This document shows, piece after piece, positions 27,884 through 35,682 of a stretch of 64,000 nt of DNA (its first letter is position 1; every line of letters starts with the position of its first letter). Source of the DNA: CAWGJF01 sp963822905 (lineage in GTDB: Bacteria; Bacteroidota; Ignavibacteria; Ignavibacteriales; Ignavibacteriaceae); contig CAWGJF010000003.1 in NCBI GenBank assembly GCA_963822905.1, positions 124,001 to 188,000 on the forward strand, read 5' to 3'. A program made the position numbers and the translations under genes. The notes below the pieces were generated by a model. The model was not told where the DNA came from, made no database searches, and worked only from the letters and a program-made list of their open reading frames with translations.

Positions 27884-28302
27884 CAAGATAAAAGATTAAA
27901 GTAAGAACACAGTGAATGAAGATTTAAATAAAAGGCTTTTCAATTTTGCAGTTTCAGTATTAAAATTTCTTCCTAATCTTCCAAAAAATTCTGAAATGAA
28001 TGTTGTCAGATATCAATTGGCTAAAAGTTCTACTTCATCTGGCGCTAATTACTAAGAAGCTCAAACTCGTTCCTCTAAACCTGATTTTAATAATAAAGTA
28101 AGAATATCATCAAGAGAAATACGTGAATCCAATTATTGGTTAAGGGTAATCAAAGCAACATTGCCAAATAGTAAATTTGAAGAAGAAATAATTTATCTAA
28201 TTGATGAATCAGAACAATTAAAGAAAATCCTTGGTCCAATTGTTACAAAAACCAACAAGCGATCTTAACAATTTTATCTTTGTACTTTAATCTTTTATCT
28301 TG
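27884..28302 (+). mobile_element. IVS-like element: S23-type gene between perfect 20-bp inverted ends
   Basis: CAAGATAAAAGATTAAAGTA at 27884-27903 is perfectly complementary to 28283-28302. Between them is a single gene for a four-helix-bundle protein of the 23S rRNA intervening-sequence family. Inverted ends that can fold into a stem around an S23 gene are the known layout of 23S rRNA intervening sequences. Here the unit lies outside any rRNA gene and fits exactly between the stop codon of the TraB-family gene (27881-27883) and the convergent stop codon of the DUF5916 gene (28304-28306). No target duplication is evident. Confidence 0.7.
27912..28268 (+). pseudogene. four-helix-bundle protein (S23/IVS type) with in-frame stop
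   Basis: From a GTG start the frame reads MNEDLNKRLFNFAVSVLKFL, RYQLAKSSTSSGANY, then TAA at 28053-28055, then EAQTRSSKPDFNNKVRISSREIRESNYWLRVIK and ends at 28266-28268. This is the TIGR02436 pattern (GANY-EAQ, then KADF-NK, EIRESNYWL) over its full length of about 118 residues. The stop replaces the residue between NY and EAQ, which varies in the family. A single base substitution would restore it, so it is a recent nonsense mutation or a sequence error. Proteins of this fold bind nucleic acid; relatives include the Avd accessory protein of diversity-generating retroelements. Confidence 0.8.
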
Positions 28303-28303
28303 A

Positions 28304-30488
28304 TCAAAAGTAGTAAAGGTACTTCAACTTCAGCACTGAAGCCCGATCTGTTACGTGAAGTTTATTGGGTAGAAGGTTTCCCATTGAATCAAACCTGTCG
28401 CTTCTATCCTGGAAATCATTGAATGCAAAATAAACCCAGCTCTTCGGTAAAAAATTCCAAGAGAAGAGAACACCAACAATCATACTTTCTAAGGTGATCT
28501 GTTTCAGAAGAAAAAACATTATCAAAATAAATTCTCAGGTTTATGTCATTAACAGGTTTTAGTGTGACGAACGGACGTGCGTTATAAGTTATTGCTTCAA
28601 CTTTGCCATCCGGGTTACCTTCAATAAACATATCATAAGAGGTTCCCATTGTGAGGAAATTAAAAGTCAGCCATTCCATATATGCACCAAGCCAGGAATA
28701 AAAAGAAAGATATTCTCTTGAGAAATTATAGGTCTTTGAATAACCGCCGTAAAGATTTCCACTCCATTGAGGTGAAATATTGTACCACGAACTTAAGCTT
28801 GCTTCATAGGAATCATATTTTATACCTTCGTCTTTACTTTTGGAATAAGAAAGATTTATTTCAAATCCCCAGTTATCTCTGAACTGCATATTGTAACCGA
28901 ACAGCCAGCCGTAATCTGTAAATAGATCTGCATCTTCATAGTATAAAGTTGGTCCGGTGTAAATAAGAATCTGGCTTATGAAACCTTCTTTAGGTAACCA
29001 AATTGGTCCGTTAATGGAGACAAACTCCAGCGTTCCTTTCCAAGGTACAAAACCGATTTGCTGAACATCAAAGTTTTTTCCGATAGCACGGGTGCGTGCA
29101 TAAGAAAGCCATTTATCATTTACAAATGTAAATCCTGCAGAGCCTGCATAATCACCTTTGGAATTTTCAATTGATCTTGCAAGCTGATAGGATAACTGCC
29201 AGTTTGATTCGCGGAATGCTCCGTCAATATCAAGCACCCCGTAAGTGTTGTCTTCCGTTTGCTTGCCGACAAATAAAAGTCCAACAGATGAGTTATCAAA
29301 AATCTGTTTCTTAATTCTTCCTGAGCCGAAGTATGCTCGCTGCTCGACTGTATCGACGTCATCTTCGTTTTTATAATTAACTTTGTTTGTAGCAGCAATG
29401 AAACCACCGTACTCCCAGTCATCAAACCTTCCGAATGCCTTTGTGCCGAGAATTAATGGAACTCTCTTTCCACCCGGAAGAAGTTTCCCGATTCGTCTTG
29501 AATAAAAAAGTTCCATTGGTCTGTAAAAACCGGTGTTTCTTTGTCTTCCCGATGGCATAAAAACTTCATTGCCTTCTGTAAAAAATGGTCTCCGTTCGTT
29601 AAAGTAAGATTCATATCGCGAAATGTTGAAGTCGAACGGATCGGCTTCAATCTGTGCGAAGTCGGGATTGACTGTTAGCTGGTAAGTAAGCTTTTGTGAT
29701 GGATTGTAAAAAATATCCAGCCCTGCATCGGGATCGACTTTATATTTTTCGCTGTCTAAATATTTTAATTTCATTAAACCGACGGGATAAATTTCAAGAT
29801 TCAAACCTGTAGCAGTCGGTTGGAAATTATCAAACACAAGCTTACCGAATTTTGAAATTCTCTGTCCCTCGGACTGTTCGTATTCGCACCAGTAAAGATC
29901 TTCGTTCTGTGCTGGAATCCAGCGGTCGAAATCCAGACCCCATTCTTTTAAGCTCTTTTCATATTTTATTGACTTATAAGGGATTTTCATTTCAACAACA
30001 TAACCCCAGTCATAAATTTTAGAATCCGCAAACCATATTCCATCCCAGTTGTAGTCGCGGTTTCTTGCATCATCAAGCAGGCGTGAATCCATTCTTACAC
30101 CAGAAGCATTTACTGCAAACTTGTAAGCAGTCTGCTGGTCATTAAAAGTATCTATCATAAATGAAACAACGTCGCCGGTAAAATCATCTAGTGAACCAGA
30201 GACTGCCTGGATATTCTTTCTATCCTGGTAGCAAACCATTAAACAATAAATGGCATCATCTGTGGTTAGAACTTTTGCAACTGTTTTGTCGGTAGGAGGC
30301 TGATTGTAGTATGGCGCAAGCTGGAAAAAATTTACAACTGAGTCTGCAGTGCTCCATGCTTTATCAATAATCCCGTCAATTTTAATTTCCGCGGAAGTTT
30401 TTCTCAGGATCAATTTCTTTGTGCTGTTCGGGTTTGAAGGTAAAATAACAACCGGAAGTAATATCAGCAGTAAAAATTTTTTCATCAT
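28304..30488 (-). pseudogene. DUF5916 outer-membrane protein with CBM9-like N-terminal domain, frameshifted near its C-terminus
   Basis: After a short signal peptide (FLLLILLPVVILPS), residues about 25-215 form a CBM9-like domain (IDGIIDKAWSTADSVVNFFQ, VMVCYQDRKNI-type, VSFMIDTFNDQQTAYKFAVNASGVRMD). The DUF5916 barrel then begins TYQLTVNPDFAQIEADPFDFNISRYESYFNERRPFFTEG, the most conserved block of this family. The frame is lost between about 28470 and 28515, next to a poly-A/T run, and ends LFCIQ at 28416. The other frame continues SMIVGVLFSWNFLPKSWVYFAFNDFQDRSDRFD and ends TDRASVLKLKYLYYF at 28304, which is the true barrel end with a terminal aromatic. The biological role of the family is unknown. 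Confidence 0.8.
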
Positions 30489-30595
30489 TTGCTTGTCAGT
30501 GCTTTGTAAAAAACTATTTATAATTATTCCTCTTCTCCATTTTATTTGACTCTTTAAATGAGTCTTCGGTTACCCGGAAACAAATAATACATTGG

Positions 30596-30681
30596 TAAAT
30601 TAACGCGAAGCAGAGTGATATGTTACAATGAAAGTGATGATTGGCTTTATTCTTTTTTGAGAGGGAGGAATTGTATTGTGA
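30596..30681 (+). repeat. 86-bp direct repeat, copy A
   Basis: It begins TAAATTAACGCGAAGCA, contains the fully shared core TGTTACAATGAAAGTGATGA and ends with TTGTATTGTGA. By eye about 85 percent of positions match copy B, without gaps. Confidence 0.7.
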
Positions 30682-30799
30682 AAAGTCCCGGCTTTAAATA
30701 AAACAAAAGCAGCAATTTAATGTGTGAAAGCATAACAGAAGTGAATACACGGCTTAGACAGGATTGCAACAGGTTATACAGAGATTATATACTAAATTT

Positions 30800-30850
30800 A
30801 ACGTATGCTGAACGTATTTTAAACGTATTTACAACGTATTCAGAACGTAT
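30800..30850 (+). repeat. five AACGTAT heptamers at exact 11-bp period
   Basis: AACGTAT occurs at 30800, 30811, 30822, 30833 and 30844 with 4-bp spacers (gctg, ttta, ttac, tcag). Heptamer plus 4-bp spacer is the architecture of PhoB/OmpR-type response-regulator boxes; iterons are another possibility. An 11-bp period is not a multiple of three, which argues against a coding origin. Confidence 0.8.
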
Positions 30851-31036
30851 CCGGAAGTTAAGAAGAAGGGATTAGTGGGGAAGTAAACCTGAAGAAAATG
30901 CTGCAATTTGAGACAATAATTTAGCTGCTTTCATTACTATTTGGTTGATGTAATTTGCTCTATTTATTATCGGTACACTTATTAAAATGTTTAGCAATAT
31001 AAAAAATGTTTTTAGTAAATGCTTTTAACTCGTTTC

Positions 31037-31122
31037 TAAATTAACGTGAAGCAAAATGAATTGTTACAATGAAAGTGATGATTGGTTTTATTCTTTTTTT
31101 AGAGGATAGAATTAAGTTATGA
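31037..31122 (+). repeat. 86-bp direct repeat, copy B
   Basis: Copy B of the repeat at 30596-30681, ending with TTAAGTTATGA about 70 bp upstream of the broken gene at 31194. Confidence 0.7.
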
Positions 31123-31193
31123 ATATTATTGATTTGAGGTGGTATTAGGGGTAATTTTATAATATAAATATTGCTTTGAAAGAGAGGATAATA

Positions 31194-32031
31194 ATGCACT
31201 TAAATAATCCTGCGGGAAGGCTGTTAAACTTTATTCTGAGTGGTAAAAAGCAAGATCAAAAAGAAATAACACGAACAGTACTTGCAAAGATGTTTGAATT
31301 AGATCCAGGTGATCTATCGGATATTTTGAAACATTATGCATTGATTCTAACTCTTCCCAATGAAATCAGAGAATAATTTAAGGGACTAAATGAAGTAAAT
31401 GAGAATGTTTATTTAAAATACCTTAATAACATAGAATCTGCAATTTCAAATGTTAATTTCAGGACTCAGTGGTCATCCATTATAAGTCAAATTAGTGATA
31501 CTGCTATCTATGGACTTGAGACATGTGATGAAGTTTTGTATAAAAATAGTCCAAGTCCAAATATTTCAGATAATAAAATAAAAAATATTATAGAAGAACT
31601 TGAAAAATTTATTTCCGAAATAGAAAACGATGTTAATGATCATGAATTAAAAGAATATATTTTAACTCGTTTATTTGAGATCAGAGATGCAATTAGAAAT
31701 TATAAATACTGCGGAGTCAAAAATATTGAGGAGAAGATTTAATGCTAGCATTGGTTCTATTATAACTAGTAAAAATAAAGTAGAAAAATATAAAGGAAAT
31801 GAACACCTAAAGAAATTTTGGGAAACAATTCTTCATGTTGGACTTGTGTTTTCAATATTATCCAATCTTACTCAAATAGGGAGCAATATTGCGAACATTT
31901 TACCGGAGTCCTTCCAAGATTTAAAGGATAAAACAAATATTGAAAAGAATATTGATAATGCTGAAAAAGCAGAACCTCAAATTAAAACTGACGAATCGCG
32001 AAAAAGCGGAGAAAATATAAAAAGTGTATAA
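31194..32031 (+). pseudogene. unnamed accessory protein family with C-terminal membrane helix, broken by a stop and a frameshift
   Basis: The ATG at 31194 follows GAGAGG. The frame reads MHLNNPAGRLLNFILSGKKQ to LILTLPNEIRE, TAA at 31374-31376, then FKGLNEVNENVYLKYLNNIESAI, TAIYGLETCDEVL and DHELKEYILTRLFEIRDAIRNYKYCGV in the same frame. Near 31735 one extra base shifts the frame; without it the text continues KNIEEKFNASIGSIITSKN, then a hydrophobic stretch FWETILHVGLVFSILSNLTQIG and a charged tail. I know this layout (N-terminal helical part, then ELKxFIL-x-L-x-IRxAIxxYxIxG, then a membrane segment) from uncharacterised proteins scattered among bacteria, but no named family. The scattered occurrence suggests accessory DNA. 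Confidence 0.6.
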
Positions 32032-32099
32032 AAATTTATCGGGTGTTGACCCAAAGAATTTAGAATATATTTTTAGTAATTATAAAAACTAGTATAAGT

Positions 32100-32297
32100 A
32101 TGATAGTATATACAACCCATCGTTGTCCTAACTGTGATAAGCTAAATCTTATTTGCTTTGATGGAATAACGTACTACAATTCAATCTACGAATTTGTTTG
32201 TGAATGTGGTCAGGTAGTGAGATTTGGAGATCATGATAATTTCATACCTATTGAAGAATGTCCAGAAGGAAGCGCTGTGGCAAGAAGGATTAATTAG
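32100..32297 (+). CDS. small zinc-ribbon-like protein, unknown function
   Basis: The 65-residue product contains CPNC (Cys9, Cys12), then FVCECG (Cys34, Cys36) and a late EECPEG, spaced like a small zinc ribbon. No signal peptide or membrane helix is seen. The ribosome-binding site is weak, so the start is uncertain. It lies about 70 bp after the broken accessory gene and ends just before a strong terminator, so the two could have formed one transcript. I do not recognise a family. Confidence 0.5.
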   Translation: MIVYTTHRCPNCDKLNLICFDGITYYNSIYEFVCECGQVVRFGDHDNFIPIEECPEGSAVARRIN

Positions 32298-32304
32298 ACT
32301 TAAC

Positions 32305-32335
32305 AAAAAACCCCGGCATAACCGGGGTTTTAATT
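32305..32335. terminator. bidirectional terminator between the zinc-ribbon gene and rpoD
   Basis: AAAACCCCGG (32307-32316) pairs with CCGGGGTTTT (32322-32331). It has A residues before and T residues after, so it can act on both strands between convergent genes. Confidence 0.9.
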
Positions 32336-32356
32336 TATAAGTCTCTTGTTCTTATT

Positions 32357-33217
32357 TTATCCTAAATAAGTTTTAAGCCTTCCGCTTCTTTTAGAATGTC
32401 TTAAGTTACGCAAAGCTTTTTCTTTTATTTGTCTTACTCTTTCTCTTGTAAGATTGAATCTTTCACCAATCTCTTCAAGAGTTGCCGAATGATCGCCGTC
32501 TATTCCGAAATAAAGTTTTATTACTTCAGCTTCTCTTTCGCTTAAAGTAGAAAGCACATCCTGCACTTCTCTTTTAAGTGATTCTTTCATAAGCTCTTTA
32601 TCGGGCAGAGGCTGTTCGTCATTCGGAAGAACATCAATAAGACTGTTCTTATTTTCATCGCCGCTCTTAAGCGGTGCATCCATAGAAACGTGTCTGCCTG
32701 AAATCTGAAGTGCATAAGCAACTTCTTCAGCAGTCATTTCAAGGATTTTAGCAAGCTCATCCGTCGTGGGTTTTCTTTCATACTCCTGTTCCAGGTCCCT
32801 GTAGGCTTTGCTGATCTTGGTTAAATTGCCGACTCTGTTTAGCGGCAGCCTCACAACACGTGATTGATCTGCTATTGCCTGCATAATAGACTGGCGTACC
32901 CACCATACTGCATAAGAAATAAATTTAAAACCCCTGGTCTCATCAAAACGCTGTGCAGCTTTTATTAAACCGATGTTGCCTTCATTAATGAGGTCACCGA
33001 GGGAAAGACCCTGGTTCTGAAACTGCTTTGCGACCGAAACCACGAATCTTAAATTTGCTTTAATGAGTTGTTCCTGAGCAAGTGCATCACCTTTCTTTAT
33101 TTTAATGGCAAGTTCAATTTCCATATCTGGTGTTAACAGATCAACTTTGCCTATCTCTTGTAAATATTGGTCAAGAGACTTGCTCTCGCGATTTGTGAAT
33201 TGTTTAGTGATTTTCAA
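32357..33217 (-). CDS. rpoD: primary RNA polymerase sigma factor RpoD/SigA, short Bacteroidota type
   Basis: The protein is 286 residues, lacks region 1.1 and begins MKITKQFTNRESKSLDQYLQEIGKVDLLT, the region 1.2 start typical of Bacteroidota housekeeping sigma factors. Region 2 is AQEQLIKANLRFVVSVAKQFQNQGLSLGDLINEGNIGLIKAAQRFD with YAVWWVRQSIMQAIADQSR. Region 3 is KPTTDELAKILEMTAEEVAYAL, and region 4 ends LEEIGERFNLTRERVRQIKEKALRNLRH. The start is a TTG with AAAGGAG ten bases upstream; no ATG or GTG fits better. It recognises vegetative promoters (TAnnTTTG in this phylum). It stands alone, followed by a strong terminator. Confidence 0.95.
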   Translation of the reverse strand: MKITKQFTNRESKSLDQYLQEIGKVDLLTPDMEIELAIKIKKGDALAQEQLIKANLRFVVSVAKQFQNQGLSLGDLINEGNIGLIKAAQRFDETRGFKFISYAVWWVRQSIMQAIADQSRVVRLPLNRVGNLTKISKAYRDLEQEYERKPTTDELAKILEMTAEEVAYALQISGRHVSMDAPLKSGDENKNSLIDVLPNDEQPLPDKELMKESLKREVQDVLSTLSEREAEVIKLYFGIDGDHSATLEEIGERFNLTRERVRQIKEKALRNLRHSKRSGRLKTYLG

Positions 33218-33368
33218 ACTAATCGCACTCCTTTAAAGTGATTTTAATGAAATAGTTATATCCGGGAAAACTATGTACTGCGCGGCGTAATCGAAGTTCC
33301 TGAAAATTTAAACACCAAATATAACAGAATATTAGATGAATGGAAGAGAAAAATGTTTCGCTTTAAAA

Positions 33369-34766
33369 TTATAAACTGAATTTTTCCCCTGATTTGGGAA
33401 AATGTACGTTTTTGAATCCTTTTTGCAATAATCTTTCTCTAAAAGGTAATGCCTGGTCTTCCTCACCATGTACTAAAAATATGTTCTTCAGGCTTTCCGG
33501 TTTATTTAGTTTAAGGTACTCTAGAAGCTCTTTTTGGTCAGCATGACCCGAAAAATAATCCATTTTCTTAACTTCTGCTTTAACTTTATGCGGCTTACCG
33601 AGGATGTTAACTTCCGCTTCACCATCTACAATTTTTCTTGCAAGAGTGTGCGCTGCAGCATAGCCAACAAATAAAATAAGATTGTTTTTATTCCCGATGT
33701 TGTTTGAAAGATGATGAATAATTCTGCCGCCTTCTGCCATTCCGGATGCTGAGATAATTATACATGGTTCGTTTTTCTCATTCAGTTCTTTTGATTGCTC
33801 TACATTTTTTATGTAAGTGAGTCTTCCGAAACCAAAAGGATCTTCATGGTTCTGAAGGAAAACTCTGTAGGTTTCACGGTCATAACATTCAGGATGAGTC
33901 TGGTAAACTTTTGTTGCTTCAACAGCTAACGGGCTATCAACATAAATTGGAATTACAGGAATCCGATTCTGATCGAATAATTTATGAAGTATGTAAACAA
34001 GCAATTGTGTTCTTCCAACCGCAAAAGATGGAATGATAATTTTTCCACCGCGTTCAACAACTGTCTTTACAGTTTGTGCAACTTCTTCTTCAACAGCATC
34101 AGAAACATCGTGCAGCCGGTTGCCGTAAGTTGATTCCATAATTAATAAATCAAGATCGCGCAGGACGTTCGGGTTACGGATTATCGGCATATCGTTTCTT
34201 CCAATGTCACCGCTGAAACCGATGCGATATTTTTTCCCGTTCTCATTTATCTCAAGAAGAATTCCTGCAGAGCCTAGGATGTGTCCGGCATCCAGGTAAG
34301 TCGCCATTACACCGGGAGCAACTTCAACCGGGCGTGAGTACTGCACGCCGATATACATATCCATTGCTTTTTCTACATCATCATAATCGTAAAGTGGTTC
34401 GAAAGGATTTTTATGTTGTTTCTTCCTGATCTTATTCACAACATAAATATCTCTTTCCTGCAGGTGAGCAGAATCGCGAAGCATAATCTGGCAAAGATCT
34501 ACAGTTGCTGCGGTTGTGTAAATCGGTCCGTTGAAACCGTTTTTAACTATGCCCGGAATTTTCCCGCAGTGATCAATGTGTGCGTGTGAAAGAAGAAGCA
34601 CATCAATTTCAGAAGGAGAATATTTAAAGGCCCTGTTTAATTCAAAAGTTTCTTTTCGTTTGCCCTGGAAGAGTCCGCAATCGAGAAGAATTTTTTTTCC
34701 GTTGATGTTAAGCAGGTGTTGTGAGCCGGTTACAGTTTGTGCTGCTCCTATGAATTGAATTTCCAT
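33369..34766 (-). CDS. beta-CASP metallo-beta-lactamase-fold nuclease
   Basis: The ATG encoding MEIQFIGAAQTVTGSQHLL is used; a TTG four codons upstream is less likely. The metallo-beta-lactamase motif SHAHIDHCGKIPG (His61, His63, Asp65, His66) and GFSGDIGRND supply the zinc ligands. The beta-CASP part has IIIPSFAVGRTQLLVYIL, ISASGMAEGGRIIHHL, and near the end YFSGHADQKELLEYL and FLVHGEEDQALPFRERL, ending in an RMMBL-type segment. This family (archaeal and bacterial CPSF73-like) cuts RNA, so an RNA-processing role is likely, but the target is unknown. At 466 residues it is a normal length. Confidence 0.9.
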   Translation of the reverse strand: MEIQFIGAAQTVTGSQHLLNINGKKILLDCGLFQGKRKETFELNRAFKYSPSEIDVLLLSHAHIDHCGKIPGIVKNGFNGPIYTTAATVDLCQIMLRDSAHLQERDIYVVNKIRKKQHKNPFEPLYDYDDVEKAMDMYIGVQYSRPVEVAPGVMATYLDAGHILGSAGILLEINENGKKYRIGFSGDIGRNDMPIIRNPNVLRDLDLLIMESTYGNRLHDVSDAVEEEVAQTVKTVVERGGKIIIPSFAVGRTQLLVYILHKLFDQNRIPVIPIYVDSPLAVEATKVYQTHPECYDRETYRVFLQNHEDPFGFGRLTYIKNVEQSKELNEKNEPCIIISASGMAEGGRIIHHLSNNIGNKNNLILFVGYAAAHTLARKIVDGEAEVNILGKPHKVKAEVKKMDYFSGHADQKELLEYLKLNKPESLKNIFLVHGEEDQALPFRERLLQKGFKNVHFPKSGEKFSL

Positions 34767-34782
34767 AAAATTCCACAATCAA

Positions 34783-34950
34783 TATTGTTGAAGAAGAGAA
34801 TTTTTATTATTCGATACTTCTGAAAAATTGAATATGTTTGCTCTGTCATTTCGATCCCGCCTTGGCGGGAGAGAAATCTTCTCGGTCGAAATGACAATTT
34901 AGAAATTCTCAGAAGACTCATTCAATATAAAAAATTTCTTCAACAATTGA
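34783..34950. repeat. 168-bp imperfect palindrome with nested REP-like hairpins
   Basis: The outer arms begin TTGTTGAAGAA (34785-34795) and end TTCTTCAACAA (34936-34946), and are complementary for about 45 bases with mismatches. Nested inside is TGTCATTTCGA (34844-34854) with TCGAAATGACA (34886-34896). At its left flank lies CCCGCC-TT-GGCGGG. The TGTCATTTCGA..GGCGGGAGAGAAATCT arrangement resembles dispersed repeats seen in Bacteroidota genomes. Confidence 0.75.
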
Positions 34951-34986
34951 ATTTATAACCAGCTCACACCTGAGTGGTCCCCCAAA

Positions 34987-35631
34987 CTATTTTAATAAAA
35001 CCATTTTTTTCGTCTCGGTAAATTTCCCTGTTTCTATTGTATAAAAATAAAATCCACTGGGAAGCTCCGCTGCATTAAATTCAACTTCATAAATTCCGGC
35101 ATTTTTATTTTCGTTTACAAGATCAGCAACTTCCTTCCCGAGAACATTGTAAACTTTAATTGAAACGATTCCGGCAACCGCAACCTGGTATTTTATTCTT
35201 GTTGAAGGGTTGAATGGATTAGGGAAGTTACCTATTAGTTTTACAGACTGTGGTACTAACAGTACCTCAACAATATCGGAATAAGTATATTTTCCATCGA
35301 AATCGATTTGTTTCAACCTATAAGTATATTTAATAGCAACAATTCCGTTTAATCCGTCTCTAAAAGAATATTGTTGTGGTTCCGAAGTTGTTCCATGACC
35401 TGGAACATTGCCGATAGTCTGCCATTGATTGGGAGTAATCGATCGTTCAATTTCAAAACGCTTGTTATTATGTTCACTTGCAGTTGCCCAGGAAAGAAGC
35501 ACATATCCATTCACAAATTGAACAGCAAATGAAGTTAACTCAACGGGAGGATTTGGGGAATACATCAACATTTTATTTGCAAAAGATGTTTGAAATAACA
35601 GGATGAATAAGAAGCAAATAGTTGTTTTCAT
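34987..35631 (-). CDS. small T9SS-sorted secreted protein
   Basis: A signal peptide (TTICFLFILLFQTSFA) and AAAGGTG upstream fix the start. The mature protein consists only of the module PVELTSFAVQFVNGYVLLSWATASEHNNKRFEIERS to KQIDFDGKYTYSDIVEVLL, a fibronectin-like linker found before many sorting domains, and the T9SS domain itself (NFPNPFNPSTRIKYQVAVAG to TKKMVLLK). There is no separate functional domain, so it may be the remnant of a larger cargo gene or a minimal surface protein. It lies 51 bp downstream of the gingipain-fold gene on the same strand, and their sorting domains are closely alike. Confidence 0.75.
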   Translation of the reverse strand: MKTTICFLFILLFQTSFANKMLMYSPNPPVELTSFAVQFVNGYVLLSWATASEHNNKRFEIERSITPNQWQTIGNVPGHGTTSEPQQYSFRDGLNGIVAIKYTYRLKQIDFDGKYTYSDIVEVLLVPQSVKLIGNFPNPFNPSTRIKYQVAVAGIVSIKVYNVLGKEVADLVNENKNAGIYEVEFNAAELPSGFYFYTIETGKFTETKKMVLLK

Positions 35632-35682
35632 TTTAACACCTTTCTGTTTTATTTAATTTTATTTGAGTTGAGATCTCAATTG

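Larger units (their letters stand above)
30489..31193. other. 705-bp intergenic region with direct repeats and a heptamer array
   Basis: No convincing gene. It holds two 86-bp direct repeats about 441 bp apart and, between them, five regularly spaced AACGTAT heptamers. A 51-codon open frame (30720-30875, plus) crosses the array but has no ribosome-binding site. The region separates the divergent DUF5916 gene and the broken gene at 31194. Confidence 0.5.

Noticed and set aside
30720..30875. 51-codon plus-strand open frame across the AACGTAT array
   Set aside because: It has no Shine-Dalgarno, and the array period of 11 bp is not a multiple of three, so the repeats are better explained at DNA level.
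6638..31376. Alternative genetic code or stop-codon readthrough to explain in-frame TGA and TAA codons
   Set aside because: Both TGA and TAA occur as interruptions (6638, 28053, 31374), while hundreds of codons in intact genes end normally at TGA, TAA and TAG; mutation or error is simpler.
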